Position numbers and translations under genes: made by a program. This document shows positions 1 through 7,661 of a DNA stretch of 12,001 nt, in pieces; position 1 is the first letter of the stretch, and each line of letters starts with the position of its first letter. This DNA is from an uncultured Prevotella sp. (GTDB lineage Bacteria; Bacteroidota; Bacteroidia; Bacteroidales; Bacteroidaceae), in contig CAMQBP010000046.1 of the NCBI GenBank assembly GCA_946999025.1, positions 1-12,001 of the forward strand, in the 5' to 3' direction. Below the pieces are notes generated by a model, which worked only from the letters and a program-made list of their open reading frames with translations, had not been told where the DNA came from and did not search any database.

Positions 1-24
1 TAGAGTCCGCTGCTTTGCAGTCAT
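1..24 (-). CDS. Possible start of another minus-strand gene, cut by the left edge
   Basis: On the minus strand an ATG at 24-22 opens a frame of eight codons (M T A K Q R T L) that runs off the left edge without a stop. It lies 113 bp beyond the stop of the GH63 gene, in the same direction, so it could be the next gene of the operon or of a following unit. Eight codons are far too few to assign a family, and chance alone gives open frames of this length often. There is no Shine-Dalgarno-like sequence before the ATG, which is not informative in Bacteroidota. Confidence 0.2.
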
Positions 25-137
25 GGCGATTTATTAATTCAGCGAACACTAATTAACTTGAACAATCAGAGATTTTCTATTTCTTATAAACTCAAACACG
101 ATGTGCTCTGTGTTGCTTTACATTTGGGAGCATGTTG
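25..137. other. Short intergenic stretch after the GH63 gene
   Basis: This AT-rich 113 bp follows the stop codon of the last certain gene of the operon. I see no strong stem followed by a T-run on the minus strand, so no intrinsic terminator can be called. I also see no TAnnTTTG promoter element reading leftward. Whether transcription continues past the left edge cannot be decided from this sequence. Confidence 0.5.
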
Positions 138-2051
138 TTATCTCTTCTCGCCGTACGACCTATAGAGCATGAGCAAATGAGCTGCACTCCAACTGAAATG
201 GGAGGCCTGCAACCCCTTGCCGGTGAATGTGTCATAGTTTTCGTAAATGGGAGCATCTGCTGTCAGACCCTCAAGACGATCAAAAACCTGTCGGGTGTAC
301 ATGTCTGCCTTAGCGTGCTCTCCATAGTTTCTGAATCCCTCAATGGCATAGTAAGTCTGGTCCAGCCATATCGGTCCTCTCCAATAGCCATTAGGATCAT
401 ATTTGGGATTGTCGGCCGCAATGGTTGGGAATGGAATATAAGTAGAAAACTTGGTTTTGTCTTCCAATGTTTTTTTTGCCATCTTCCATTGTTCCTGCGT
501 TGCTATTTTCGTCCAAAAAGGCAAATATCCCTCACACCCTGGTTCTCTGACAAAACTTCCATCCGTGAGCCGGCGGTCAAAGAAGTAGCCGTTCTTTGTA
601 TCAAAGAAATAATCGGCAATACGACTTCTCATATCCAGCTCATCGAATTTTTCATTCAGTATCTTTGAAAACTTCTTGAGTATAGTATATTCGTATGCCA
701 AATATCCATTGAGGTCTACACTTTCCTGATTTATGCTCCACGCATTTTCACCGTTCTTCAACATCCGTGCGCCATCAAAGCGTATGGCATTGTCCATACC
801 ACTCTCCCATGCGGCAGCTTCCAACGTGCCATCTGTAGAGCCAAATTCACAGATGCCGTTACCATCATGATCCCTCTTTTTATACCACCATTTATAATAA
901 GCCAATAACTTGGGATACATTTCCCTGACAAAAATCGTGTCTGCCGTGGCCTTCCATATCTCATCCACAGCCCAGCAGGCCAACGGAGGTTTGCTGTCAC
1001 GTGCATTATTTTCCTTGGGATCAGTATATATACAGTCTATTACCATACCATCTGATTGTTGATAATCGAACATCACACGAATGTTATCTTTAGCTAATGA
1101 GGGAAAAAAGTGAGCCATGGCCGCCGAAAAGCGCCAACAATCCCAAGCCCAGCAACCCACAAAATAACCAATGGCATGGCTTGGTACGATACCATCGTGT
1201 AACAATCCACCACGCTGCACGCGCCAGTTGGAAATAAGTGTGGTAATGGCTTTTACGGCCACCCGATTGTATTCAACGGGCATGTCTCGCCTCAATATCT
1301 TATTGATATAGCCGTTCCAACGTTCACGTCCCGCCCTTTCCGTTTGCTCAAATTGCTCAGTCATCTGCTCAGCAAATAACTTTTGCACAGGTATGCGGTC
1401 GCCCGGCAATAGCATTGATATGGCAATGGTGGCATCTTTAATATTGCCCGTCATCACAGCCATATAGTTGGTGCCGTCGGTAGAGAGTTTGGTACCTGCG
1501 GGAAATGTGAGCATAATCGTCTCTTCAGGTAGTCCATGCATCACCACATGTCTACCCTCAACCACCATTTTTACCCCCTTGGCTGGCTCAAGAGCTTGCA
1601 ACCGTAATGTGTCCATGCCGTATGTGCATAGGTTAAGCAATGCAGTACGCGAGTCTGCAAATATCAGTTGTTCCTCGACCCTTGAATCACCGCCTTGCAG
1701 TGTCATCGCTATTTTTCCCGGCGTATAGTTCGATCTGGTAGCCTGGAATATACCGTGCCTATCCTTCAATGCTATCACAGATTTTGCTATCCATTTACGG
1801 CTGTTGATGCTAAATGGACCACAGAAGCCTCCCACTGGCTTGCCAGCTTCAGGGATTGTAAATCCCATCCATGCCCCTTGATCGGAAAAACAACCTGTAA
1901 GTCGCTCATTTCCATTGGGTGTGAGACGGATATTGATAATATCCTCAAAATCGCTACATTCATAACCATTTGCCAACATTGTTACTTTACTGCTGAGAAT
2001 CAGCAACACCAACGTGCATACGGTCTTTATTTTATGTTTGTTCATCTTCAT
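138..2051 (-). CDS. GH63 exo-alpha-glucosidase, YgjK-like, periplasmic
   Basis: This 637-residue protein is a family GH63 glycoside hydrolase of the E. coli YgjK type, an inverting enzyme that removes terminal alpha-linked glucose. An N-terminal Sec signal peptide (basic residues 2-9, hydrophobic 10-27) has no lipobox, so the enzyme should be soluble in the periplasm. Residues about 30-240 form the beta-rich N-terminal domain and about 245-637 the (alpha/alpha)6 barrel. Visible motifs are WAWD at 301-304, WESGMD at 415-420, whose D420 matches the YgjK general acid Asp501, GPIWLDQTYYAIEGF at 559-573, and IYENYD at 602-606, whose E604 matches the base Glu727; FSWSAAHLLMLY follows near the end. 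D304 fits YgjK Asp324. The best product/substrate structure known for YgjK is Glc-alpha-1,2-Gal, which suits the adjacent beta-galactosidase gene, whose stop lies 9 bp upstream. It is shorter than YgjK (about 780 residues) but keeps all catalytic motifs. M3 is an equally possible start. Specificity is inferred; older annotations may call it trehalase-like. Confidence 0.88.
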   Translation of the reverse strand: MKMNKHKIKTVCTLVLLILSSKVTMLANGYECSDFEDIINIRLTPNGNERLTGCFSDQGAWMGFTIPEAGKPVGGFCGPFSINSRKWIAKSVIALKDRHGIFQATRSNYTPGKIAMTLQGGDSRVEEQLIFADSRTALLNLCTYGMDTLRLQALEPAKGVKMVVEGRHVVMHGLPEETIMLTFPAGTKLSTDGTNYMAVMTGNIKDATIAISMLLPGDRIPVQKLFAEQMTEQFEQTERAGRERWNGYINKILRRDMPVEYNRVAVKAITTLISNWRVQRGGLLHDGIVPSHAIGYFVGCWAWDCWRFSAAMAHFFPSLAKDNIRVMFDYQQSDGMVIDCIYTDPKENNARDSKPPLACWAVDEIWKATADTIFVREMYPKLLAYYKWWYKKRDHDGNGICEFGSTDGTLEAAAWESGMDNAIRFDGARMLKNGENAWSINQESVDLNGYLAYEYTILKKFSKILNEKFDELDMRSRIADYFFDTKNGYFFDRRLTDGSFVREPGCEGYLPFWTKIATQEQWKMAKKTLEDKTKFSTYIPFPTIAADNPKYDPNGYWRGPIWLDQTYYAIEGFRNYGEHAKADMYTRQVFDRLEGLTADAPIYENYDTFTGKGLQASHFSWSAAHLLMLYRSYGEKR

Positions 2052-2060
2052 TCTCTTATA

Positions 2061-5000
2061 TTATTTGATGGGAGTTATCGAATAAGTGTAGTGCCATTCG
2101 CGTGGCGTGATGGTGTATTCCGGATGCACCTGCGCACCCCAAGTATTGTCACCCCCCACACCCATCAGCCGATGGTCGATATTGAGCCATACCAAGTCTT
2201 TTCGCACGACACTTCCTCCATGCTTGTGAGCCACGGTTGATGGCACATAGTCAAGGTCGTCCTGCGTACAGTTCCAAGCACTGACGTTCAACAAATCGGT
2301 GCCCTCTATGCGTATGCCACGGCCGGTCTTGTCTTTCAGTTCCACCCATCTCACATCGCATTTGTTGGCTGTCTCCTGTGCCCTGACGTAGGGATGGAAT
2401 TGATCCCATACACTCGCTGAGTAGACATCTACAAGCGCGCTCAACTTACGGTCTGCATAGTTCTCATGTGGGCCGCGACCATACCAGGTCATTTGGTCGC
2501 AGCTCTTATCTATAATCATTCTCATGCCTAATCGTGGCATTTCCGGAAGCGGCTTTGTGCCAGGCTTGAAGAGCATGGACACCGCCAGTTTGCCACTTCC
2601 GGAAATCTCATATTCGACAATCACCTTAGCATCTTGCTCAGCCAACTTGTAGGTGCTGACAATCTTTGCAACTCCATTGGTCTGTATGGCTTCAAATTGC
2701 AGCAGCGTCATGTTATCGGCAGCATGTTTCCATGTTCCGCACCGATCCAAGGTGCCATTGGCCACATCGTTATCGGTGAGTGGTCGCCAGAAGTTGGGAC
2801 GAGGTCCCTTCTGCAGAATCTCCCTGTTATCATAACGCATGGAAGTAAGCTCGCCGGTTTGTTTGGCAAAAACATAATCGAAGCCGTTGCCTGATATTAA
2901 CACTTCGTCTTTGACAGACTTCATGGTTGGCGAAAAATTACTCTCTATTGATTTTTGCGCCGTCACTGCCGGAAAACCAATGACCCATTGACCATTGGCC
3001 ATCTCATGGTGTGCCAGCAACATAGGTGTTGCATTCTTGGTAAACACTCGCAAAGTGAGTATCTGCTCAGCGTTTTGTGATGTAATGCTGGTCAAAGGCA
3101 GGGTGAGCACGGCTTCATGATGCGGCTTGATATGTGGAAGTTCGCACTGTCCCTGTTCAACAACCTTACCATTTTCTTTCACATCCCAAGATAGGTAATA
3201 GTCGTCAAGAGTTATGAAATCGAAAGCATTGTACACCCTAACCGCATTGCTGCTGAATGGCATTGGTGATAAGCGGATGTTCTCATAGACCTTTTTCACC
3301 TCCCAATAGTGTGGGTGTAGGGAACGATCGGCGGCCACAAGGCCGTTCGCACAGAAATTAGAGTCGTTCACGACACCCACAAATCCCATGTCTCCTCCGT
3401 ATGCCCAGATATGATTCCCCATGCTGTCTTGACGTTCGAAAGTCTGGTCTACCCAATCCCAAATGAAACCGCCCTGCAGCTGGTCGTACTTATTAATGAG
3501 ATCCCAATAATCCTGCAAGTTGCCAACGCTGTTGCCCATAGCATGTGCATACTCGCACAATATCAGCGGACGGGCATTCCGTTCATTGACATGACGACGC
3601 AAGGACCATATCCGAGCATACATGGGGCAATATATATCTGACAGTCCCTGATATCCACCTCCCTCGTATTGCACAGGTCTGGTGCCATCCAGTTGTTTGG
3701 CAAGATGATATATCTGCTCAAACAACGGCCCATACCCCGATTCGTTTCCAAGACTCCAAATGATGATACTGGTAAAGTTTCGATCTCTCTTCACCATACG
3801 CCCCATGCGCTGATGAAAAGCATCTGCCCAATCCTCGTTGTCGGCGAGGGTGGGATGCGATGCGTTCTCCATGCCATGACTCTCTATATTGGCCTCATCG
3901 ACGAGATACAGCCCATACTTTGTACAGAGATCATACCACTCCGGTCGGTTGGGATAGTGACAGGTTCTGACGGCATTAATGTTAGCCTGCTTCATCAGCC
4001 TAATATCCTCAAGCATGCTTTCCACCGAGATGGTACGGCCGGTGCGGGCATCGTGTTCGTGCCTGTTCACCCCCTTGAGCTTGATAGGCATGCCATTTAC
4101 AAGAAGCAAACCATTCCTCATTTCAACACTCCTGAAACCGAATTCATGAACCACCGACTCTGTTACCACACCATGAGCATCCATCGTATTGATGACCAAC
4201 TTGTATAAGTTAGGCATCTCTGCACTCCATTGTTTCACCGAAGTGAACACATGGGCAACATTAAGTGTGGAGTCTGACGACTTCCTGATTTTATATTCCC
4301 TTCTTAATATCGTCATATTCTTGTCATCAAGCACTTTAAGCTCCACTTTGTTGCGGGGGGCTGCGCCCTTTAACAGTACTTCAAGACTGAACTTGCCATC
4401 GCGGTAATCATTGACAAGACCAGCACGAAGAATAAAATCATGTAACCTGAAGTGCGGACGTGCCTGTAGATATACGCTACGTTCTATGCCGCTGTATTTC
4501 CAATAATCCTGATCTTCCAAGTATGATCCGTCACTGTATCTGAACACCTTCACAGCCAACTTGTTTTCCCCTGACAACAAATATGGTGTGATATTAAAAT
4601 GAGCCGGCAACCTGCTATCCTCGCTATAGCCCACCATGTTGCCATTAATCCATACATAGAAAGCCGACTCCACACCTTCGAAGTCGATGAAAATATCCAT
4701 GCCTTGCCACTCCTTGGGGACATTGAATGTATGAATGTACGACCCAACGGGATTGTAATCAGAGGGTACAAAAGGAGGATTGGCGGGGAAAGGATATCGC
4801 ACGTCGGTATAGATGGGACAGTCAAACCCTTGCAATTCCCAGCTGCCAGGCACCTGAATTTGCTGCCATGAGCGCGCATCGAAATCTTTTTTAAAGAAAT
4901 CTTCAGGTGCACTCACATTGTTCCTGGCATACTTGAAGAGCCATGTGCCATCCAGTTGGAGCCTGCGTTCGACACTTGGATCGCAGCTTAGACGCTCCAC

Positions 5001-5180
5001 ATCAGGCATGATGTATCGCGCCATTGCCCCACTCTCTGTTTTATATGGGATGAAATGAGCTGTCATTGGCTCCCGATTGATAGACGATATGTGTGGATTT
5101 TGCCAAGGCATAGCATCGTTGGCAAAGCCCTGAAGCGAGAAAAACAAAATACAAAAAACGGTTAGACTGGATATCTTCAT
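2061..5180 (-). CDS. GH2 beta-galactosidase (LacZ/EbgA type), periplasmic
   Basis: This 1039-residue protein is a full-length family GH2 beta-galactosidase, close in size to LacZ (1024) and EbgA (about 1030). It removes terminal beta-linked galactose by a retaining mechanism. A signal peptide at about 1-20 without a lipobox points to the periplasm. Domains in order are the GH2 sugar-binding jelly roll (about 70-235), an Ig-like domain (240-350), the TIM barrel (352-640), a further beta domain (650-740) and the beta-galactosidase small-chain domain (about 765-1035). The acid/base is E480 in WSLGNESG and the nucleophile is E543 in ILCEYAHAMGN, matching LacZ Glu461 and Glu537. H408 in TCHYP matches His391, and W1014 in GVGGDNTWG matches Trp999, which forms part of the galactose site. 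WYGRGPHENYADR at 899-911 is the small-chain signature. The gene starts 12 bp after the LysO C-half gene and ends 9 bp before the GH63 gene, so the three are surely co-transcribed. The aglycone is not visible from sequence; lactose is possible but the neighbours suggest a galactoside capped with alpha-glucose. Confidence 0.93.
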   Translation of the reverse strand: MKISSLTVFCILFFSLQGFANDAMPWQNPHISSINREPMTAHFIPYKTESGAMARYIMPDVERLSCDPSVERRLQLDGTWLFKYARNNVSAPEDFFKKDFDARSWQQIQVPGSWELQGFDCPIYTDVRYPFPANPPFVPSDYNPVGSYIHTFNVPKEWQGMDIFIDFEGVESAFYVWINGNMVGYSEDSRLPAHFNITPYLLSGENKLAVKVFRYSDGSYLEDQDYWKYSGIERSVYLQARPHFRLHDFILRAGLVNDYRDGKFSLEVLLKGAAPRNKVELKVLDDKNMTILRREYKIRKSSDSTLNVAHVFTSVKQWSAEMPNLYKLVINTMDAHGVVTESVVHEFGFRSVEMRNGLLLVNGMPIKLKGVNRHEHDARTGRTISVESMLEDIRLMKQANINAVRTCHYPNRPEWYDLCTKYGLYLVDEANIESHGMENASHPTLADNEDWADAFHQRMGRMVKRDRNFTSIIIWSLGNESGYGPLFEQIYHLAKQLDGTRPVQYEGGGYQGLSDIYCPMYARIWSLRRHVNERNARPLILCEYAHAMGNSVGNLQDYWDLINKYDQLQGGFIWDWVDQTFERQDSMGNHIWAYGGDMGFVGVVNDSNFCANGLVAADRSLHPHYWEVKKVYENIRLSPMPFSSNAVRVYNAFDFITLDDYYLSWDVKENGKVVEQGQCELPHIKPHHEAVLTLPLTSITSQNAEQILTLRVFTKNATPMLLAHHEMANGQWVIGFPAVTAQKSIESNFSPTMKSVKDEVLISGNGFDYVFAKQTGELTSMRYDNREILQKGPRPNFWRPLTDNDVANGTLDRCGTWKHAADNMTLLQFEAIQTNGVAKIVSTYKLAEQDAKVIVEYEISGSGKLAVSMLFKPGTKPLPEMPRLGMRMIIDKSCDQMTWYGRGPHENYADRKLSALVDVYSASVWDQFHPYVRAQETANKCDVRWVELKDKTGRGIRIEGTDLLNVSAWNCTQDDLDYVPSTVAHKHGGSVVRKDLVWLNIDHRLMGVGGDNTWGAQVHPEYTITPREWHYTYSITPIK

Positions 5181-5192
5181 AAGTGACTATTG

Positions 5193-5795
5193 TTAGATGG
5201 AACAAAAGAGAGTGACCAAAAAAGGCACCGTGAAATCTGTGATGAAGCCATGAGCTATGGAGATTACCGTGAACTGCTTGCCCGATACTTGCGTAATGAT
5301 AGGCAGCGTAGTATCCATGGTTGTTGCACCGCCGGCCGAAATCGGAGCCAATGGGCCAAACCATTTGCGTAAAATCGGTGCGCCAAGCAGCGTTATGATT
5401 TCCCGCATGATGTTGGCCAATAGAGCAATGGTACCCAACTCAACCCCTCGCATCTCAGTTATAAAAATGCTGGACAGAGAATAGTAACCAAATCCGGAGC
5501 CAATGGCAAGACAACTGGTGAGTTGTCGGCTGGGCAGTAACAATGCCACCACCGCACAACCCGCCAATGTGCCAACTATAGTAGCAATGGGCAACAACAG
5601 AAATTTAGCACCAACCCGCCTGAAGCTCTTTAGCGTCTCTATGTCGTTTCCGATGGATATACCCACGCAAAACATAAGCATGCACAGTGCATAGTAGCTC
5701 AATTCACCACTGTTTATATCGGTTGGTAGCAAATGAAATAAACCAACCGCAATACCTATGGCAAAGAACGAAACTATAATGATACTACCTTTCAT
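5193..5795 (-). CDS. LysO-family exporter, C-terminal half (DUF340), 200 aa
   Basis: This very hydrophobic 200-residue protein matches the large C-terminal part of the lysine exporter LysO (E. coli YbjE, single chain of about 299 residues). LysO moves L-lysine and the lysine analogue thialysine out of the cytoplasm across the inner membrane. About five to six membrane helices are visible. Family motifs are GSGFGYYSLSSIFITEMRGV in the middle, a following NIMREI, and APISAGGATTMDTTLPI near the C-terminus. I place the start at the ATG at 5795-5793 (MKGSIIIV), which overlaps the last codons of the upstream half. An in-frame ATG at 5849 would add 18 hydrophilic residues (MFCSHGCYGD...) that the family lacks and would overlap the partner more deeply. 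Its 200 residues plus the partner's 93 add up to a single-chain LysO. The neighbours are sugar-operon genes, which is unusual for a lysine exporter. Substrate could be lysine, hydroxylysine or another cationic amino acid; the family call is firm, the substrate is inferred. Confidence 0.87.
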   Translation of the reverse strand: MKGSIIIVSFFAIGIAVGLFHLLPTDINSGELSYYALCMLMFCVGISIGNDIETLKSFRRVGAKFLLLPIATIVGTLAGCAVVALLLPSRQLTSCLAIGSGFGYYSLSSIFITEMRGVELGTIALLANIMREIITLLGAPILRKWFGPLAPISAGGATTMDTTLPIITQVSGKQFTVISIAHGFITDFTVPFLVTLFCSI

Positions 5796-6066
5796 GTCTC
5801 TGCCCTTTCCTATTGATGAATCGCCATAACATCCATGCGAGCAGAACACTACCCATCATGCCTCCACACGTAAGCAGCAAGGCCTCTCCTCCGATCTCTA
5901 TCAGCCCATTGATAATGCGTTCGTTCCTGCCAACCTCTATTCCCAATAGGAACAACAGCATCCATATCAAAACAGTGATGACTCGTGGAATGACACTTAG
6001 CCGATGCCTGTGCAGGACTCTTCCGACCAGTATTCCGCTCAGCATGATAATGACGATTTTAAGCAT
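5785..6066 (-). CDS. LysO-family exporter, N-terminal half, 93 aa
   Basis: This 93-residue membrane protein matches the N-terminal part of LysO exporters. Three hydrophobic segments are visible at about residues 1-18, 26-44 and 58-82. The second carries the family-like run LIWMLLFLLGIEVGRNE, with an acidic residue (E44) inside the membrane segment, and the third the glycine-rich LLTCGGMMGSVLLAW. The C-terminus is basic (RFINRKGQRHER), which by the positive-inside rule would place it in the cytoplasm. The gene begins 14 bp after susD and its last 11 bp overlap the start of the C-terminal-half gene in another frame, so translation is probably coupled. Two-gene LysO arrangements are, as I recall, common in Bacteroidota, so the split is likely natural and not a frameshift. 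Alone it is too small to be a transporter; it should assemble with the downstream half. Confidence 0.8.
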   Translation of the reverse strand: MLKIVIIMLSGILVGRVLHRHRLSVIPRVITVLIWMLLFLLGIEVGRNERIINGLIEIGGEALLLTCGGMMGSVLLAWMLWRFINRKGQRHER

Positions 6067-6080
6067 TGATATTGCTATTA

Positions 6081-7616
6081 TTATTTGATAAGCCCATTGG
6101 CATTGTGTTCTGTCTGTGGAATGGGATAGAAGTCGTGAACAGACTCCTTGAAGTTCTTACGTCCGGAAGCCTTCATTGCTGCTCCCAACTTGCCCCAACG
6201 GCGCAAATCGTAAAAACGCATATTTTCTAAGGGGAACTCCAATATTCGCTCATGTTCTATCTGGTTCTGCACCTCCGTCTTACTACTGCCTTCCATCTTC
6301 GGCATGTTGCCATGCACGCTTCTCACCTTGTTGATAAGTTCGATAGCCTGAGCTGTCTGTCCTATTTGGTTTAGAGCCTCTGCCTTCATGAGTAAGACGT
6401 TAGCATAACGCATGAGTGGAATATTGATGGCTGTCTCGTCCATGTTAAGTTTCTCCAACGTGGCGGGCATGAATTTTCTGAATGCAGGCCGATTATAGGC
6501 ACCTTTGTCATCCCTGAACCATTCGTCGTATGTTTTGCCATAGACCCTACCCTCTGGCGAGTTCCAATAATCACACGGATAGAATACAGTTGCATACAAA
6601 CGGCTATCATAATCTCCATCAGTAGCCTTTTTACCCTCTTTCATAAACTCATTCATGAGAAATTTTGAAGGAAGGATTTCGTCCCATCCACGCAGTTCGC
6701 TACATCCTATCCACCGATGCATCTGTGTGCGATAGTTTGCACCATTTGCATCGTTGAGCGTAAACTGCATTTCGAAAATAGACTCCTTAGAGTTCTTATT
6801 CTGACCATTAAACATACTTTCAAAGTTGGGTACCAACTCATAACCCTTCACCTTGTCAAAGGCATCGACAGCTTTTTTCAAGTATTCGTCCTTGCCGCTA
6901 CTTTCCTCTGCAGCCCGCGTGAGATAGGCCCATCCAAGATAAGCGTAAGCCGCGCCACGAGTAGCTCTACCTACATCTCCGGGATCATAACTTTCCGGCA
7001 ATTCCGTTGCAGCTTTCAGATCGTCAATAATGAAATCCCAACATTCCAGACGAGATGACAATGGCTTGTCTAATGCTGCCGGCTCACCTGATGTAATGTA
7101 TTTATCGCGAATGACAATCTCCTTCCAGTTGAGCAGGAGACGCATATGGTAATAGCCTCGCAGAAAATGAGCTTCTGCCATAAGTGTTTTGCGGTCAGAT
7201 TCGGATAAATTTGTTGATGGTACATCAGCCGACTTCGCTAATATCTGATTGGCAAAGTTGGCTCCACGATATAGGTGACTCCAATAATTGGAAATCTGAG
7301 AGTTTCCATTGGTATACGTATAATTGTACAGGTCTACCCAGTTTTGGTAGTTCATGGCGTCGTTTCCCATATTCACCACATCTTCCCTGTAGGCTTCCAC
7401 AGGCCATATCACCTCACTCATGGTCCACTCATCACCGCTGTAATCCATGAAATATAGCTGCGAGTAGGCCGCAGAAAGTGCCGACTCTATATCGGCTTTG
7501 TCTCTCCAAAATGACTGTGAAGTGAGGTCGTCGGGCGAGTCTACGGTCAGATAATCCTCGCAAGCCGTAAAACTCAAAGATGCCGAAACGGCTATCATAT
7601 ATATTATTTTTTTCAT
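6081..7616 (-). CDS. SusD/RagB-family outer-membrane substrate-binding lipoprotein
   Basis: This 511-residue protein is the SusD-type lid lipoprotein that binds substrate at the cell surface and closes over its SusC partner. The lipoprotein signal is clear: MKKIIYMIAVSASLSFTAC with the lipidated cysteine at C19. It is followed by E20 and D21, an acidic pair of the kind that directs lipoproteins to the surface in this phylum. SusD landmarks are an N-terminal TPR-like helical region with AEAHFLRGYYHMRLLLNW at 147-164 and TRGAAYAYLGWAYL at 219-232. The C-terminal region has IPLMRYANVLLMKAEALNQI at about 399-418, FPLENMRFYDLRRWG at 461-475 and HDFYPIPQTE at 494-503. It lies 45 bp after susC and 14 bp before the LysO genes. 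Ligand specificity of SusD proteins cannot be read from sequence; the downstream enzymes suggest a glucosylated galactoside. Confidence 0.95.
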   Translation of the reverse strand: MKKIIYMIAVSASLSFTACEDYLTVDSPDDLTSQSFWRDKADIESALSAAYSQLYFMDYSGDEWTMSEVIWPVEAYREDVVNMGNDAMNYQNWVDLYNYTYTNGNSQISNYWSHLYRGANFANQILAKSADVPSTNLSESDRKTLMAEAHFLRGYYHMRLLLNWKEIVIRDKYITSGEPAALDKPLSSRLECWDFIIDDLKAATELPESYDPGDVGRATRGAAYAYLGWAYLTRAAEESSGKDEYLKKAVDAFDKVKGYELVPNFESMFNGQNKNSKESIFEMQFTLNDANGANYRTQMHRWIGCSELRGWDEILPSKFLMNEFMKEGKKATDGDYDSRLYATVFYPCDYWNSPEGRVYGKTYDEWFRDDKGAYNRPAFRKFMPATLEKLNMDETAINIPLMRYANVLLMKAEALNQIGQTAQAIELINKVRSVHGNMPKMEGSSKTEVQNQIEHERILEFPLENMRFYDLRRWGKLGAAMKASGRKNFKESVHDFYPIPQTEHNANGLIK

Positions 7617-7661
7617 AATAGTTTCTTTTCTTGTTAATGATGAAGTCTTATTCGCTTTTAA
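7617..7661 (-). other. susC-susD spacer
   Basis: These 45 AT-rich bases separate the susC stop from the susD start. I see no stem-loop, terminator or promoter element in it, which fits co-transcription of the two genes. It is the largest gap inside the operon. Confidence 0.5.

Noticed and set aside
10..20. Short inverted repeat CTGCTTTGCAG as a terminator after the operon
   Set aside because: The stem is only four base pairs and no T-run follows it on the minus strand; it also overlaps the possible next gene start.
132..668. A 178-codon plus-strand open frame opposite the C-terminal part of the GH63 gene
   Set aside because: It is antisense to conserved GH63 motifs and has no recognisable features; treated as a shadow of the real gene. 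The same applies to the plus-strand frames at 3669-4208, 1695-2240 and 7674-8123.
5193..6066. The two LysO halves as a frameshifted pseudogene
   Set aside because: Each half has its own plausible ATG, intact motifs and a clean end, and two-gene LysO arrangements exist in related bacteria, so a natural split is more likely than a broken gene.
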